Source: Nocardia cyriacigeorgica
Lineage (GTDB): Bacteria > Actinomycetota > Actinomycetes > Mycobacteriales > Mycobacteriaceae
Length of the DNA: 64,000 bases
Assembly: GCF_005863245.1 (NCBI RefSeq)
Contig: NZ_VBUT01000006.1
Location: 372,001-436,000 of the forward strand
Direction: 5' to 3'
The notes beneath the pieces were generated by a model. The model saw nothing but the letters and a program-made list of their open reading frames with translations. It was not told the DNA's origin and did not search any database. How positions within the stretch are numbered: the stretch's first letter is position 1; each line of letters begins with the position of its first letter. The position numbers were made by a program, and so were the translations under genes. Positions 17,334-25,140 of the stretch are shown in pieces.

Positions 17334-18161
17334 ATGGCAACTATCGCTCCCTTACCGAAGGAACGCATCGGCGCACCGTTGCGCGCCGTGGTCACCGGCT
17401 CCGATTCCGGCATCGGCCGCGCTATCGCGGTCGCGCTGGGCGGCGGTGGCGTGGACGTGGGTATCACCTATCACCGTGACGAGCAGGGCGCCGCCCGTAC
17501 CGCCGAGCTCGTCCGTGACCGCGGCGCGATCGCCGCGGTCCGGCAGCTCGACCTCGACGACCTGCCCACCAGCACCGCCGTCATCGACGAATTCGCCGAG
17601 GAACTGGGCGGGCTGGACGTGCTGGTGAACTGTGCCGGCACGGGCTCGGCCACGCTGGTGATGGACATGGATTTCAACACCTGGCGCCATGTGCTTTCGG
17701 TCGATCTGGACGGCGCGTTCCTGTGCTCCCAGCGCGCGGCCGCGCACATGATCGAGGCCGGACGCGGTGGCCGCATCATCAACATCACCAGCGTGCACGA
17801 GCACGCGCCGCGGGTCGGGGCGGCGCCGTATTGCGCCGCCAAAGCCGGGCTCGGAGCCCTCACCAAGGTGCTCGCCCTCGAGTTGGCCGAGCACAACATC
17901 ACCGTCAATTCGGTGGCGCCGGGGGAGATCTCGACTCCCATGACCGGCCAAGAAGACGTCGACCCGCGCGAACAACCGCGTCCAGGCCTGCCGCTGGGCA
18001 GGCCAGGCCACGCCGACGAAGTGGCCTCCGTGGTGGCGTTCCTGGCCACTCCGGCCGCCGGTTACGTCACCGGCGCGTCCTACGTCGTCGACGGCGGCAT
18101 GCTGCTGATGGGACCGCAGTCCAGCCAGCTCGTCCCCGACGAGAAATGGCGCAGGCCCTAG
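17334..18161 (+). CDS. SDR family oxidoreductase
   Basis: A 275-residue classical short-chain dehydrogenase/reductase. It has the cofactor motif TGSDSGIG at about 21-28, the NAG-like VNCAGTG near 98-104, the catalytic Ser near 153 (ITSVHE), and Tyr166/Lys170 in YCAAKAG. A C-terminal GYVTGASYVVDGGML is typical. Substrate unknown. It lies 41 bases after the frameshifted epimerase in the same direction, so the two may have formed one unit. No strong ribosome binding site is visible before the ATG; a start nearer the Rossmann strand is possible but would remove residues that fit. Confidence 0.88.
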   Translation: MATIAPLPKERIGAPLRAVVTGSDSGIGRAIAVALGGGGVDVGITYHRDEQGAARTAELVRDRGAIAAVRQLDLDDLPTSTAVIDEFAEELGGLDVLVNCAGTGSATLVMDMDFNTWRHVLSVDLDGAFLCSQRAAAHMIEAGRGGRIINITSVHEHAPRVGAAPYCAAKAGLGALTKVLALELAEHNITVNSVAPGEISTPMTGQEDVDPREQPRPGLPLGRPGHADEVASVVAFLATPAAGYVTGASYVVDGGMLLMGPQSSQLVPDEKWRRP

Positions 18162-18167
18162 CCCGGG

Positions 18168-18205
18168 TTGACCTTGACCCTGCGTCAGGGTTGCAGCCTT
18201 GACCC
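18168..18205 (+). promoter_or_regulatory. MerR-type promoter with operator, driving a leaderless hydrolase transcript
   Basis: A TTGACC -35 box is followed by a spacer of about 20 bases that contains the perfect palindrome ACCCTG-CGT-CAGGGT, then a CAGCCT -10-like hexamer six bases before the hydrolase ATG. A long spacer with a centred palindrome is the layout of promoters controlled by MerR-family activators, and a MerR gene is the next gene after the hydrolase. The short distance from the -10 to the ATG implies a leaderless mRNA. Operator layout is seen; regulation is inferred. Confidence 0.6.
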
Positions 18206-19117
18206 ATGACGAACAACAGCATGTCCCCGGCGCGGCTCGCACCGCCGGTCGGCGGATTCCAGGACATCGACGGCCGGCGCCTCTTCGTGCATCGCTCCGG
18301 TAGCGGCGGACCGGCGGTGGTGTTCCTGCCCGGCGCGAGCGCGGTGGGACTGGACTACTTCGGTGTCCAGCAGGAGGTTGCGCAGTTCACGACCGCCGTG
18401 GTGTACGACCGCGGCGGCACCGGCTACAGCGACCCGCTGCCGCTGCCACGCACCGCGGCCGCAGTGGCCGCGGAGTTGCACGAGCTGCTGTGCGCGCAGC
18501 ACATCCCGGGCCCCTACGTCCTCGCGGCGCATTCACTCGGCGGGCTCTACGCACACCGATTCGCCCAGCTCTATCCGCAGGACGTGGCGGGGCTGGTCTG
18601 GCTGGACGCGCTGCATCCCGGCTGGGACGACTACATGCCCGCCGCGGCGAGCCTGGCCGCCGCCGAGCAGATGGGGCCGGGCCTCGACCAACTCGAACAG
18701 TTGCGCCCGGCCCTGCGAGACATTCACACCGAACTGCTCGCGGACTACCCCGAACATCTGCGCGAGCCCCTGGTCGAGGCCAAACTGAGCACCGAGTGGC
18801 TGCGCACCGGCCTCGCCGAACGCACCGGTCTGGCCGATCTCGCCGCCGAACTGCGGGTGGGGCCCGACCTGCCGGATGTGCCCGTCGTCGCACTCAGCGT
18901 CATCGGCGCCGATCCCCAGCAGGACCAGATCTCGGCAGAGATGTTGCAGCAGATGCACGATGGCAGGACCCGCATGGACGCGGCGCGCGTGGCCGGGGTC
19001 GCGCGCGGCGAGCAGCGCATCCTGTCCGACACCGCACACCACCGGTTGTGCTTCGACCGCCCCGATGCCGTGGTGCGGGCGGTTCGCGATGTCATCGACC
19101 GGGCTGCCCGGCCCTAG
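18206..19117 (+). CDS. Alpha/beta hydrolase
   Basis: A 303-residue alpha/beta-hydrolase fold protein. The nucleophile elbow is AHSLGGLYA with Ser near 110; the oxyanion-hole segment is VVFLPGASAVGLDYF; a catalytic His is likely in DTAHHRL near the C terminus. The strand VVYDRGGTGYSD is typical of esterases. Substrate unknown. There is no Shine-Dalgarno site, and the ATG sits 6 bases after a putative -10, consistent with leaderless translation. A MerR regulator follows after 37 bases on the same strand, probably forming an autoregulated two-gene unit. Confidence 0.85.
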   Translation: MTNNSMSPARLAPPVGGFQDIDGRRLFVHRSGSGGPAVVFLPGASAVGLDYFGVQQEVAQFTTAVVYDRGGTGYSDPLPLPRTAAAVAAELHELLCAQHIPGPYVLAAHSLGGLYAHRFAQLYPQDVAGLVWLDALHPGWDDYMPAAASLAAAEQMGPGLDQLEQLRPALRDIHTELLADYPEHLREPLVEAKLSTEWLRTGLAERTGLADLAAELRVGPDLPDVPVVALSVIGADPQQDQISAEMLQQMHDGRTRMDAARVAGVARGEQRILSDTAHHRLCFDRPDAVVRAVRDVIDRAARP

Positions 19118-19154
19118 ACTCGGCGCGAACGCCAACCACGATCCGAGGAGGACG

Positions 19155-19892
19155 GTGCTCACGATCGGACAGCTCGCCGCGACCGCCGGCGTCACCGTGC
19201 GCACCGTCCGCCACTACCACCACGTCGGCCTGCTGCCCGAACCCGAACGCGACGCCTCCGGTTACCGCCGCTACAACGCACAAGCGGCGGTGGACCTCAT
19301 CCGGATCAGAACCCTCGCCGACGCCGGTGTGCCGCTGGCCCGCATCGACGCCCTGCTGCACGCCCACTCCGCCGAGTTCGCCGCCGCGATCACCGATATC
19401 GACGCCGAACTCCAGCGCAGAATCGACGAGCTCAGCGAGTATCGGAGCAGGATCGCCGCACTCGACAGTGGCGAACGGCTCGTCCTCCCTGCCGAGGTGG
19501 TCGCCCTGCTGGACCGGATGCGCAGTCTCGGCATCAGCGCCCGGCGTCTGCGCACCGAGCGCGACGCGTGGATCCTGCTGCGGGCACTCGAGCCCGGCGC
19601 CGTCGCGCAACGGGTCCGGGAGAAGCACGCCGCCTTCGACGACCCCGACACCACCCGTTTGTATCTCGCCTGCGACCGAGCGATGGACTGGGCCGCCGAC
19701 GATCCGCGCCTCGATTCGCTCATCGACGAACTCGACGCATGGAAGATCCGGCACGAACCGGGCAGCGCCCGCTCCGGGCCTGTCGCGCTGGTCTTTTCCC
19801 GGATTACCGAGGAAACCCCGGCCTGGCAGCGCATCGTGGAGGTGCTCACGCACCGCGCCGAGCGGCGCCGGGCCGCCCAGCCGGACGGGTGA
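19155..19892 (+). CDS. MerR family transcriptional regulator
   Basis: A 245-residue regulator starting at GTG with a perfect GAGGAGG site. The N terminus LTIGQLAATAGVTVRTVRHY is the MerR winged HTH (residues 1-70), followed by the dimerisation coiled coil around 80-125. The rest is an effector-binding region of about 115 residues with Trp and Arg pairs but no cysteines arranged for metal sensing, so a small-molecule inducer is more likely. It follows the alpha/beta hydrolase, whose promoter carries a MerR-type palindrome. That hydrolase-MerR unit is the most likely target. Confidence 0.88.
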   Translation: MLTIGQLAATAGVTVRTVRHYHHVGLLPEPERDASGYRRYNAQAAVDLIRIRTLADAGVPLARIDALLHAHSAEFAAAITDIDAELQRRIDELSEYRSRIAALDSGERLVLPAEVVALLDRMRSLGISARRLRTERDAWILLRALEPGAVAQRVREKHAAFDDPDTTRLYLACDRAMDWAADDPRLDSLIDELDAWKIRHEPGSARSGPVALVFSRITEETPAWQRIVEVLTHRAERRRAAQPDG

Positions 19893-19948
19893 GCGGTGCG
19901 GGCGCTACGTCGAGCCGCTACCGGCCCACCCGTTCCCGGTCCGGGCGC

Positions 19949-21166
19949 CTACCAGTACTGATGGCGCTGCCCGTCGGTGTCGGCGATCCAGATGACCGCG
20001 TCCGCGCCGGTCAGGTCCGCCGGGGTGAGCGGGATGTGGCCGGGCATCATCGGGTCGCCCGCGGGGATCGATGCGGGCAGCGTGGCGCGCAGCTCCCGGG
20101 CCGGGAACAGGGCGCGGCCGGTGGTGGCTTCGGCGAGCACACCCTGAAGGGTGCCCGGTGCGCTGTGCGGATTGGCGTCGGCGGCGATGAAGGTATAGCG
20201 CTCACCGAGGGTGAGGGAGATGAGCGCGCCGGCGTTGCCCCAGTTCACGGTGTTCTCGCCGACCGCCATGGTGGGCTTCGTGTATTGCAGGTGCACGTTG
20301 TGGGCGAAAACCAGGGTCGGGCCGCGTTTTTCCTCGCGGGCGAGGATGTCGAGCAGGTTGTCGGCCATCATCTCCGCCCGCACCGCCAGCATGTGCGCGA
20401 TGCGATCAGGTCCGGGTTCGGCCATTGCGGCATGAAAACGTAGTTGCCCCAGGGCGGTACGGGCGTGGGCGACGGCGTGGTCGTAGCGGTCCGGGTCAGC
20501 CGGGCGCAGGGCGGGAGCGGCGCGGCGCAGTGCGCCGGCGAGGTCGTCAGCCAGGATGCGCAGGGCGCGAGCGCGTTCGGAATTGCCGATGGAGGCCGCC
20601 GGGTCGTACATGGCGGCCTGGTTCGTCCACTCGGCGTCGTCACCGAGCAGTGCTTCCAGCTCCTTGGCCGACTCTGGGCGCAGATGTTCGGGCAGATATT
20701 CGGCGACCGCACGCAGTGACGGCCTCGGGCTCGCGATGTCGACCTGATCTCCCGGAAAGTCGAAGCCGTAGAACCGAACCCGGTCCTGCGGCGGACGGGC
20801 CAGGTTGTAGGAGCGCAGCCATTCGACGAGTTCTCGATTACCGGGTATGCCGCCGAAGCGGTGGCTGGAACCGTTCGCGAGTACGGTGTCGATCTCGCCG
20901 CTCGCCCCGTTGACGTAGTCGTTGACCAGGGCGGCGGCGAACATGTCGATCTCCAGCACGATCGACCGGAAACCCCGGTCCACCAGTTGTGCGAGCAGTT
21001 CGTTGCGCAGCACCGGAAAAGCCGCGATCCCGTGTGTCGGCTCGCCCAAACCGAGCAGGACCGTCGGCTCGGACCGCGCGGCCAGCAGCTCGTCGACGGC
21101 CCGGCCCAGGCTCGCCGAATCGTCGAGTTCGCGCCCGATCGCGCGCAGTGCGGTGACAGTGGACAT
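19949..21166 (-). CDS. Erythromycin esterase-like protein
   Basis: A 405-residue protein of the erythromycin esterase / EreA-like superfamily. The hallmark GLGEPTHGIAAFPVLRNELL contains the conserved Glu and His, and later FAHNVHLQYT carries a further conserved His. Members hydrolyse macrolide lactones or related bonds, though many chromosomal homologues have unknown substrates; resistance is therefore possible but not shown. I chose the ATG with an AAAGGGG site immediately upstream; a longer frame adds 57 residues without family match. It is divergent from a double-MerR regulator across about 115 bases, so that regulator may control it. Confidence 0.82.
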   Translation of the reverse strand: MSTVTALRAIGRELDDSASLGRAVDELLAARSEPTVLLGLGEPTHGIAAFPVLRNELLAQLVDRGFRSIVLEIDMFAAALVNDYVNGASGEIDTVLANGSSHRFGGIPGNRELVEWLRSYNLARPPQDRVRFYGFDFPGDQVDIASPRPSLRAVAEYLPEHLRPESAKELEALLGDDAEWTNQAAMYDPAASIGNSERARALRILADDLAGALRRAAPALRPADPDRYDHAVAHARTALGQLRFHAAMAEPGPDRIAHMLAVRAEMMADNLLDILAREEKRGPTLVFAHNVHLQYTKPTMAVGENTVNWGNAGALISLTLGERYTFIAADANPHSAPGTLQGVLAEATTGRALFPARELRATLPASIPAGDPMMPGHIPLTPADLTGADAVIWIADTDGQRHQYW

Positions 21167-21281
21167 GGATACCCCTTTCGGAAGGATCTGCCCCTTCGAC
21201 GCTATCGTTGAAGAATCGAGTGAAACTTCTCTGACATCGACCTGGATTTTCCTGCCGAAAGCCTCAAACGGAGGTGTTGCC

Positions 21282-21974
21282 CTGCGGCCCATCGACCTCG
21301 CCCGGGAACACCGCTTGTCCGCCCAGGCGATCCGCAACTACGAGGACGCGGGCATCCTGCCGCCCAGCGAACGCACCGCGGCCGGCTACCGCCGCTACAC
21401 CCCACTGCACGCGCAGGCCCTGCGCACCTTCCTCGCCTTACGCGCAGGCCACGGCCACGAGCAGGCCGCCGAGATCATGCGCGCCATCAACCGCGGCAAC
21501 ACCGAATCCGCCTACCGCCGCATCGACGCCGCACACGTCGCCCTGCTGGCCGAACGAGAAACCCGCCTCGAGGTCGCATCGGGCCTCGGCGCCCTATCCA
21601 CCACGCCGCCTCCGGTACCCGGCCCACCCCTGACCGTCGGCGAACTCGCCCGCCGCATCGACGTCCACCCCGCGACGCTGCGCACCTGGGAGTCCGAAGG
21701 CATCCTGCACCCGCACCGCAACCGCACCACCGGCTACCGCGAATACGGCCCCGACTCGGTCCGCGACGCCGACATAGCCCGCCAACTCCGCCGCGGCGGC
21801 TACCCCCTGCACAAGGTCGCCCAGTTCCTCGATTCCGTCCGTGACGCCGGCGGCGCCGACGCCCTGCACGCCTTCCTCGAAGCCTGGCAACACCGCCTCG
21901 ACACCCGCAGCCGCGCATTACTCAGCGCCGCAGCGCAATTGGACGCCTACCTCGACCTGATCGACCAGCTCTAG
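21282..21974 (+). CDS. TioE-like regulator with two MerR domains, apparent CTG start
   Basis: A regulator of about 230 residues with two MerR-type HTH domains: residues 1-60 (RPIDLAREHRLSAQAIRNYE) and about 115-185 (LTVGELARRIDVHPATLRTWE). This tandem arrangement is known from the TioE family. The frame has no ATG, GTG or TTG near the family N terminus; a CTG (codon for the first residue of LRPIDLA) lies seven bases after a perfect GGAGG, and family members begin MRPIDLA at the same place. I therefore place the start at this CTG. It is divergent from the erythromycin-esterase-like gene and may regulate it. Confidence 0.78.
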   Translation: MRPIDLAREHRLSAQAIRNYEDAGILPPSERTAAGYRRYTPLHAQALRTFLALRAGHGHEQAAEIMRAINRGNTESAYRRIDAAHVALLAERETRLEVASGLGALSTTPPPVPGPPLTVGELARRIDVHPATLRTWESEGILHPHRNRTTGYREYGPDSVRDADIARQLRRGGYPLHKVAQFLDSVRDAGGADALHAFLEAWQHRLDTRSRALLSAAAQLDAYLDLIDQL

Positions 21975-22009
21975 GGGCCTCGGCGCCGCCCGCGACTTAC
22001 GCTGGCCCA

Positions 22010-22285
22010 ATGCCGAGCGCGGATCCACCACCTCGCGTGATCTTGCTCAACGGCACATCGAGCTCAGGCAAAACCACTCGACGTTCAACTCCTCGGCGTC
22101 GCATGCCCCATTGGCACTGGCCGAGCAGCGAGAAAGGGTCCGTGGCCATCCGATCGGGTTGGCGCGCGGCCATTTTCCAGACGGTCCACGATCACGGATA
22201 CACCTACGACACCGTTGTCGACACAGCCATGGGGAAACCTGCCGAACTAGCCCAAGCCATCCTGCTCAGGGACGCACACGGATGA
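22010..22285 (+). pseudogene. Decayed chloramphenicol-phosphotransferase-like (P-loop kinase) gene
   Basis: The ATG frame reads PPRVILLNGTSSSGKTT, a CPT-type Walker A. After about 25 residues the middle of a CPT protein (roughly 100 residues) is missing. The next frame then gives LALAEQRERVRGHPIGLARG, matching the CPT C-terminal region. At the TTTT around 22172-22176 the reading jumps back, giving FQTVHDHGYTYDTVVDTAMG, again CPT-like. One extra T explains the last jump. The whole is a relic with an internal deletion plus frameshift. A TACGCT box six bases before the ATG suggests it once had a leaderless promoter. Confidence 0.7.
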
Positions 22286-22397
22286 TGGCGCGCTGATCGA
22301 CGACCATCGTTGTCATCGCCAATAGCCACGCCGCACAACCGGTACGACCGATGACTGTCGGACACGCTCGGGGTTGCCCGGCACTGTTCATCGGCTG

Positions 22398-22433
22398 ATA
22401 CTCGAGCGCCGCGTGATCGCGGCGCTCGAGTAT
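22398..22433. terminator. Perfect 16-bp stem-loop
   Basis: ATACTCGAGCGCCGCG and its exact complement flank a 4-base TGAT loop. It lies five bases from the stop of the minus-strand small secreted protein and downstream of the CPT relic, so it can serve both directions. It is the most stable hairpin noticed in the window. Confidence 0.8.
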
Positions 22434-22437
22434 CTAC

Positions 22438-22638
22438 CTACTTTTGCGGCAGATCGCCCAGCACGCAGTTCCTGAAATCGAGGTAGTCGTTCACGTTATT
22501 TTCGAGGCAGTTTTGGATTACCTCCTGGAGTTCTTCGCTGTGCGCGTCGGCGTGCGCGAACCCGGACCCCATTACGGCTGTCGCCATCGTGGCAGCGAAC
22601 ACCACTGCGGCCCCGGCGAAACGTGTCATTCTCACCAT
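22438..22638 (-). CDS. Small secreted protein
   Basis: A 66-residue protein with a clear signal peptide (RMTRFAGAAVVFAATMATAV, cleavage near AHA at about 31). The mature part of about 35 residues is acidic with two cysteines (IQNCLENN and RNCVLGD). A strong terminator-like stem-loop follows immediately. Size, signal and terminator make it credible. It is one of several small exported proteins in this window with two cysteines; function unknown. Confidence 0.75.
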   Translation of the reverse strand: MVRMTRFAGAAVVFAATMATAVMGSGFAHADAHSEELQEVIQNCLENNVNDYLDFRNCVLGDLPQK

Positions 22639-22740
22639 GTTGCCTCCAATCCGTGGTACGACCGATGGACCGATTCATCGTAGGAGCGGAACAGGCGGCC
22701 GAATGGGAGCCCCGAATCCGTGGCGATTCTCATGATGTAG

Positions 22741-22780
22741 ACACGATGCCCTTCGCGATGGTTCTCGCGGGCGGTGGCCT
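22741..22780 (-). repeat. Diverged copy of a DNA-ligase motif just after the ligase stop
   Basis: About 34 of 39 bases match 23221-23258 inside the ligase gene, in the same orientation, with a one-base insertion. The parent stretch encodes RENHLEGIVSKR, a conserved nucleotidyltransferase motif. The copy would read RENHREG and then lose frame. It looks like the remnant of a second ligase gene or an internal duplication. Confidence 0.6.
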
Positions 22781-23743
22781 TCAATTGGCCGCCGGCAGTT
22801 CGACCTGGTCCGGGGTCTTGTCGTTGCGCAGGCCGCGCCAGCTCGGATGACGCAAACCCTCACCGGTGTATTCGCGGTATTCGATGTCACCGACCAGGAC
22901 CGGGTCGACCCAGTGTGCGGCGCCGATGGCGGCGCGCGGCGGGGGGTCGGGGAACGGTGGGGTGGGGCGGGTGAGGGTGTCGAGGCGGGTGCGCAGGGAG
23001 CGGCGGACGGCGGCGGTGAAGCCGGTGCCGACGTTGCCGATGTAGACGAGGCGGCCGTCGGGGTTGTTGGCGCCGAGGATCAGCGAGCCGAAGGTGGGTG
23101 CCATGGCGCCGTTGCCGGTGGTCCAGCCTGCGACGATCGCCTCGGTCGTTTTGCGCAGGGGTGTCTTGATCCAGGCGGGGGAGCGGCGGCCGGGTTGATA
23201 GGTGGAATCGATGCGTTTGGACACGATGCCTTCGAGATGGTTCTCGCGGGCCACGGCCATGAGCTTGTCGGCGGCCACGTCGAGCCAGTGCGGTGGGGTG
23301 CGCACCGGTGCCTCGGCGAACTCCAGCTCCTGCAAGCGCTCTCGCCGTTGCAGGTACGGCAGGCCGGTCAGCGAATCGGCGGCGTCACCGAGGATGTCGA
23401 ACAGATGTAGCTGCACGGGCACCGCGGCGATCAACTGTTTGGTGGGCCGAACGACATGCATCCGGCGTTGCAGCAACGCGAACGACGGTGCACCCGTGCC
23501 GGTCTGGGCGATGATCTCGCCATCGAGTATCAGCTCGCGCCCGGCCACCAGCGCGCCGAGCTCGACGGCCAGCTCCGGGTAGGAGCCGGTGATATCGCGC
23601 TGGTTGCGGCTGTAGAGCCGGCATTCACCACCCCGGCAGACGACGATCGCGCGCACCCCGTCCCACTTCATCTCGATCGCCCAGTCGGCATCATCGGGCG
23701 GCCGTCCTGCGACGGCCAGCATCGGCGCCGGAACCGCGACCAC
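22781..23743 (-). CDS. ATP-dependent DNA ligase (LigC-type)
   Basis: A ligase of about 320 residues. The nucleotidyltransferase motif I with adenylated Lys is EMKWDGVRA; further motifs are ILDGEII, LHLFDIL and LEGIVSKR. An OB-fold follows, with KTPLRKTTEAIVAGW and IGNVGTGF. It lacks polymerase and nuclease domains, so it is LigC-like: an ATP-dependent repair ligase related to the LigD ligase domain. The open frame begins about 49 codons earlier, but those residues have no ligase character. I prefer a GTG six bases after a TACGCT box, which gives a typical N terminus and a leaderless transcript; the longer start (23890) remains possible. Confidence 0.85.
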   Translation of the reverse strand: MVAVPAPMLAVAGRPPDDADWAIEMKWDGVRAIVVCRGGECRLYSRNQRDITGSYPELAVELGALVAGRELILDGEIIAQTGTGAPSFALLQRRMHVVRPTKQLIAAVPVQLHLFDILGDAADSLTGLPYLQRRERLQELEFAEAPVRTPPHWLDVAADKLMAVARENHLEGIVSKRIDSTYQPGRRSPAWIKTPLRKTTEAIVAGWTTGNGAMAPTFGSLILGANNPDGRLVYIGNVGTGFTAAVRRSLRTRLDTLTRPTPPFPDPPPRAAIGAAHWVDPVLVGDIEYREYTGEGLRHPSWRGLRNDKTPDQVELPAAN

Positions 23744-23918
23744 CGCCCCAGCGTATCCGCGGCAAACCGCCGCGTCCGGCGATTCGATCAACAGTGGCGC
23801 CGGCCGGGCCGAACGCCACTGCGCCGGCCGGAGGACCAGCCCGGTCGCAGGCATGGAGCCGCCCATCGCGGGTACGCCGGAAGTGTCCATCGCGGCTGTG
23901 CAGAAGGAGGCGGACGCG

Positions 23919-24248
23919 ATGTCCGAGAGGGAGGAATTGCGCTACCGGATTGAGATCTCCGAGCCCGGGCGGCTCGAGCAGAGCTGGTGGCAGATCGAGA
24001 ACACCGGGACACCGGGCCAAGTCTGCGCGGCCTTGACCGAACTTGCCGCGCGCCTGTGCCGGGACCTGCTCGACTCGTCGGCCGGCAGCCGGGTGCACCG
24101 GCTGTGCTGGTACGGATACCGGGTGGAATCGGCGGACGGCACCGTGATCGCGCGCGAGGAGGGCATGCTGCGCGCATGCGAGCTGCCCAGCGTGTTCTGG
24201 ACATCGGCCGCTGCGATCGCCGACAGCAGAGCCACACCTCGTCCTTAG
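23919..24248 (+). CDS. Hypothetical protein
   Basis: A 109-residue protein starting at an ATG with an AGAAGGAGG site. The composition is balanced, with a Trp-Trp motif (EQSWWQIENTG), a helix (CAALTELAARLCRDLL) and a final region of mixed charge. No signal peptide or membrane segment. It is divergent from the LigC gene, and the two start regions share the space between them. I do not recognise the family; the ribosome binding site and codon use support a real gene. A longer start 22 codons upstream would overlap the distal ligase start and is less likely. Confidence 0.65.
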   Translation: MSEREELRYRIEISEPGRLEQSWWQIENTGTPGQVCAALTELAARLCRDLLDSSAGSRVHRLCWYGYRVESADGTVIAREEGMLRACELPSVFWTSAAAIADSRATPRP

Positions 24249-24493
24249 ATCGTCAACGGCGGTACGCATGACACTGCGGCTTCGTCCTCGACGAACGCCG
24301 TCGCGGCGGGCAGCGCTACGGAGCGGGGGACGATCGTGGCGTGCGCACCGTGACCGAGCGCGGCGGGCCGCTCCGTCGATTCGGACGCCGCCGAAACGGC
24401 GATGTCGTAGACTGGTCGGTACTCAATGGGTTTGCCTTCAGAATGCAGGGTGGCCTGATCAGGGCGCTGAGCGCATGGACCTGATTCGGGAGC

Positions 24494-25054
24494 ATGATGG
24501 CACCACATCCAGAGTTCGAGATCACCCCGTCACCGCGTCGTGAGATTTCCTCGCTGTGCGGCAAGCCCGACCCGAAGGACCGGCTGGTGTGCTGCCGCCG
24601 GCGCCGCGGCCGATCGGTCGTGCTGTCGGTGCGCGGCGAGGCCGACGCCTTCACTCTGCCGGTGTGGCGGCTGGAAATCGCCGAGGCCGCCGAGGACGCG
24701 CGGGCCAAGGGCGGCGGGTTGATCGTCGACACCACCCGACTGAATTTCCTGTCGTGGCGGAGCCTGGCCACGCTGGCCGAAGACGCCGAACGCTTCGGGC
24801 GCGAAGGCGTGCCGATGTGCCTGGTCAGCACGAGTTCCACGGTGTTCCGGCTGGCCGGCGTCGACCCACGGGTGGCGCGGCTGCCGATCCATTCCACCGT
24901 GGTGAGCGCGCTGACCCGGCTCGAGCTGGGCCGACGCGGTTCGCCGGCCCAGCGCGGTACCCGCCACCAGCAGACGAGGACCGCGGTCGCCGACCCGTCG
25001 ACAAGCGGGCACGAGGACGGTTTCAGCTCGGCCAATGGGCGCGGGTCCGGCTGA
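24494..25054 (+). CDS. STAS domain protein (anti-anti-sigma factor-like)
   Basis: A 186-residue protein with a STAS domain from about residue 42 to 140: LSVRGEADAFTLPVWRLEI, then LIVDTTRLNFLSWRSLATL, the position at which a phosphorylatable Ser is found in anti-sigma-factor antagonists. The 25-residue N terminus (with a Cys-rich RLVCCRRRR) and the 45-residue Gly/Ser/Arg tail look disordered. STAS antagonists bind anti-sigma kinases to release a sigma factor; no cognate kinase is adjacent. Two ATGs are adjacent at the start. It lies before the GAF-ANTAR pair on the opposite strand, and together they form a signalling cluster. Confidence 0.8.
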   Translation: MMAPHPEFEITPSPRREISSLCGKPDPKDRLVCCRRRRGRSVVLSVRGEADAFTLPVWRLEIAEAAEDARAKGGGLIVDTTRLNFLSWRSLATLAEDAERFGREGVPMCLVSTSSTVFRLAGVDPRVARLPIHSTVVSALTRLELGRRGSPAQRGTRHQQTRTAVADPSTSGHEDGFSSANGRGSG

Positions 25055-25140
25055 CGGACGCTACCGCCGGTGCGCAGCCGTGATCAACCGCCGCGGATCG
25101 GGCTGCGGATCGCTTCCGGCGATGCGGCGAACGTGCCCGA

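Noticed and set aside
18490..19995. A 501-residue plus-strand open frame across the hydrolase and MerR genes
   Set aside because: It overlaps two well-supported genes in another frame and has Arg/Pro-rich shadow composition.
24245..24508. Minus-strand 87-residue open frame before the STAS gene
   Set aside because: No ribosome binding site and no family character; overlaps the STAS start.
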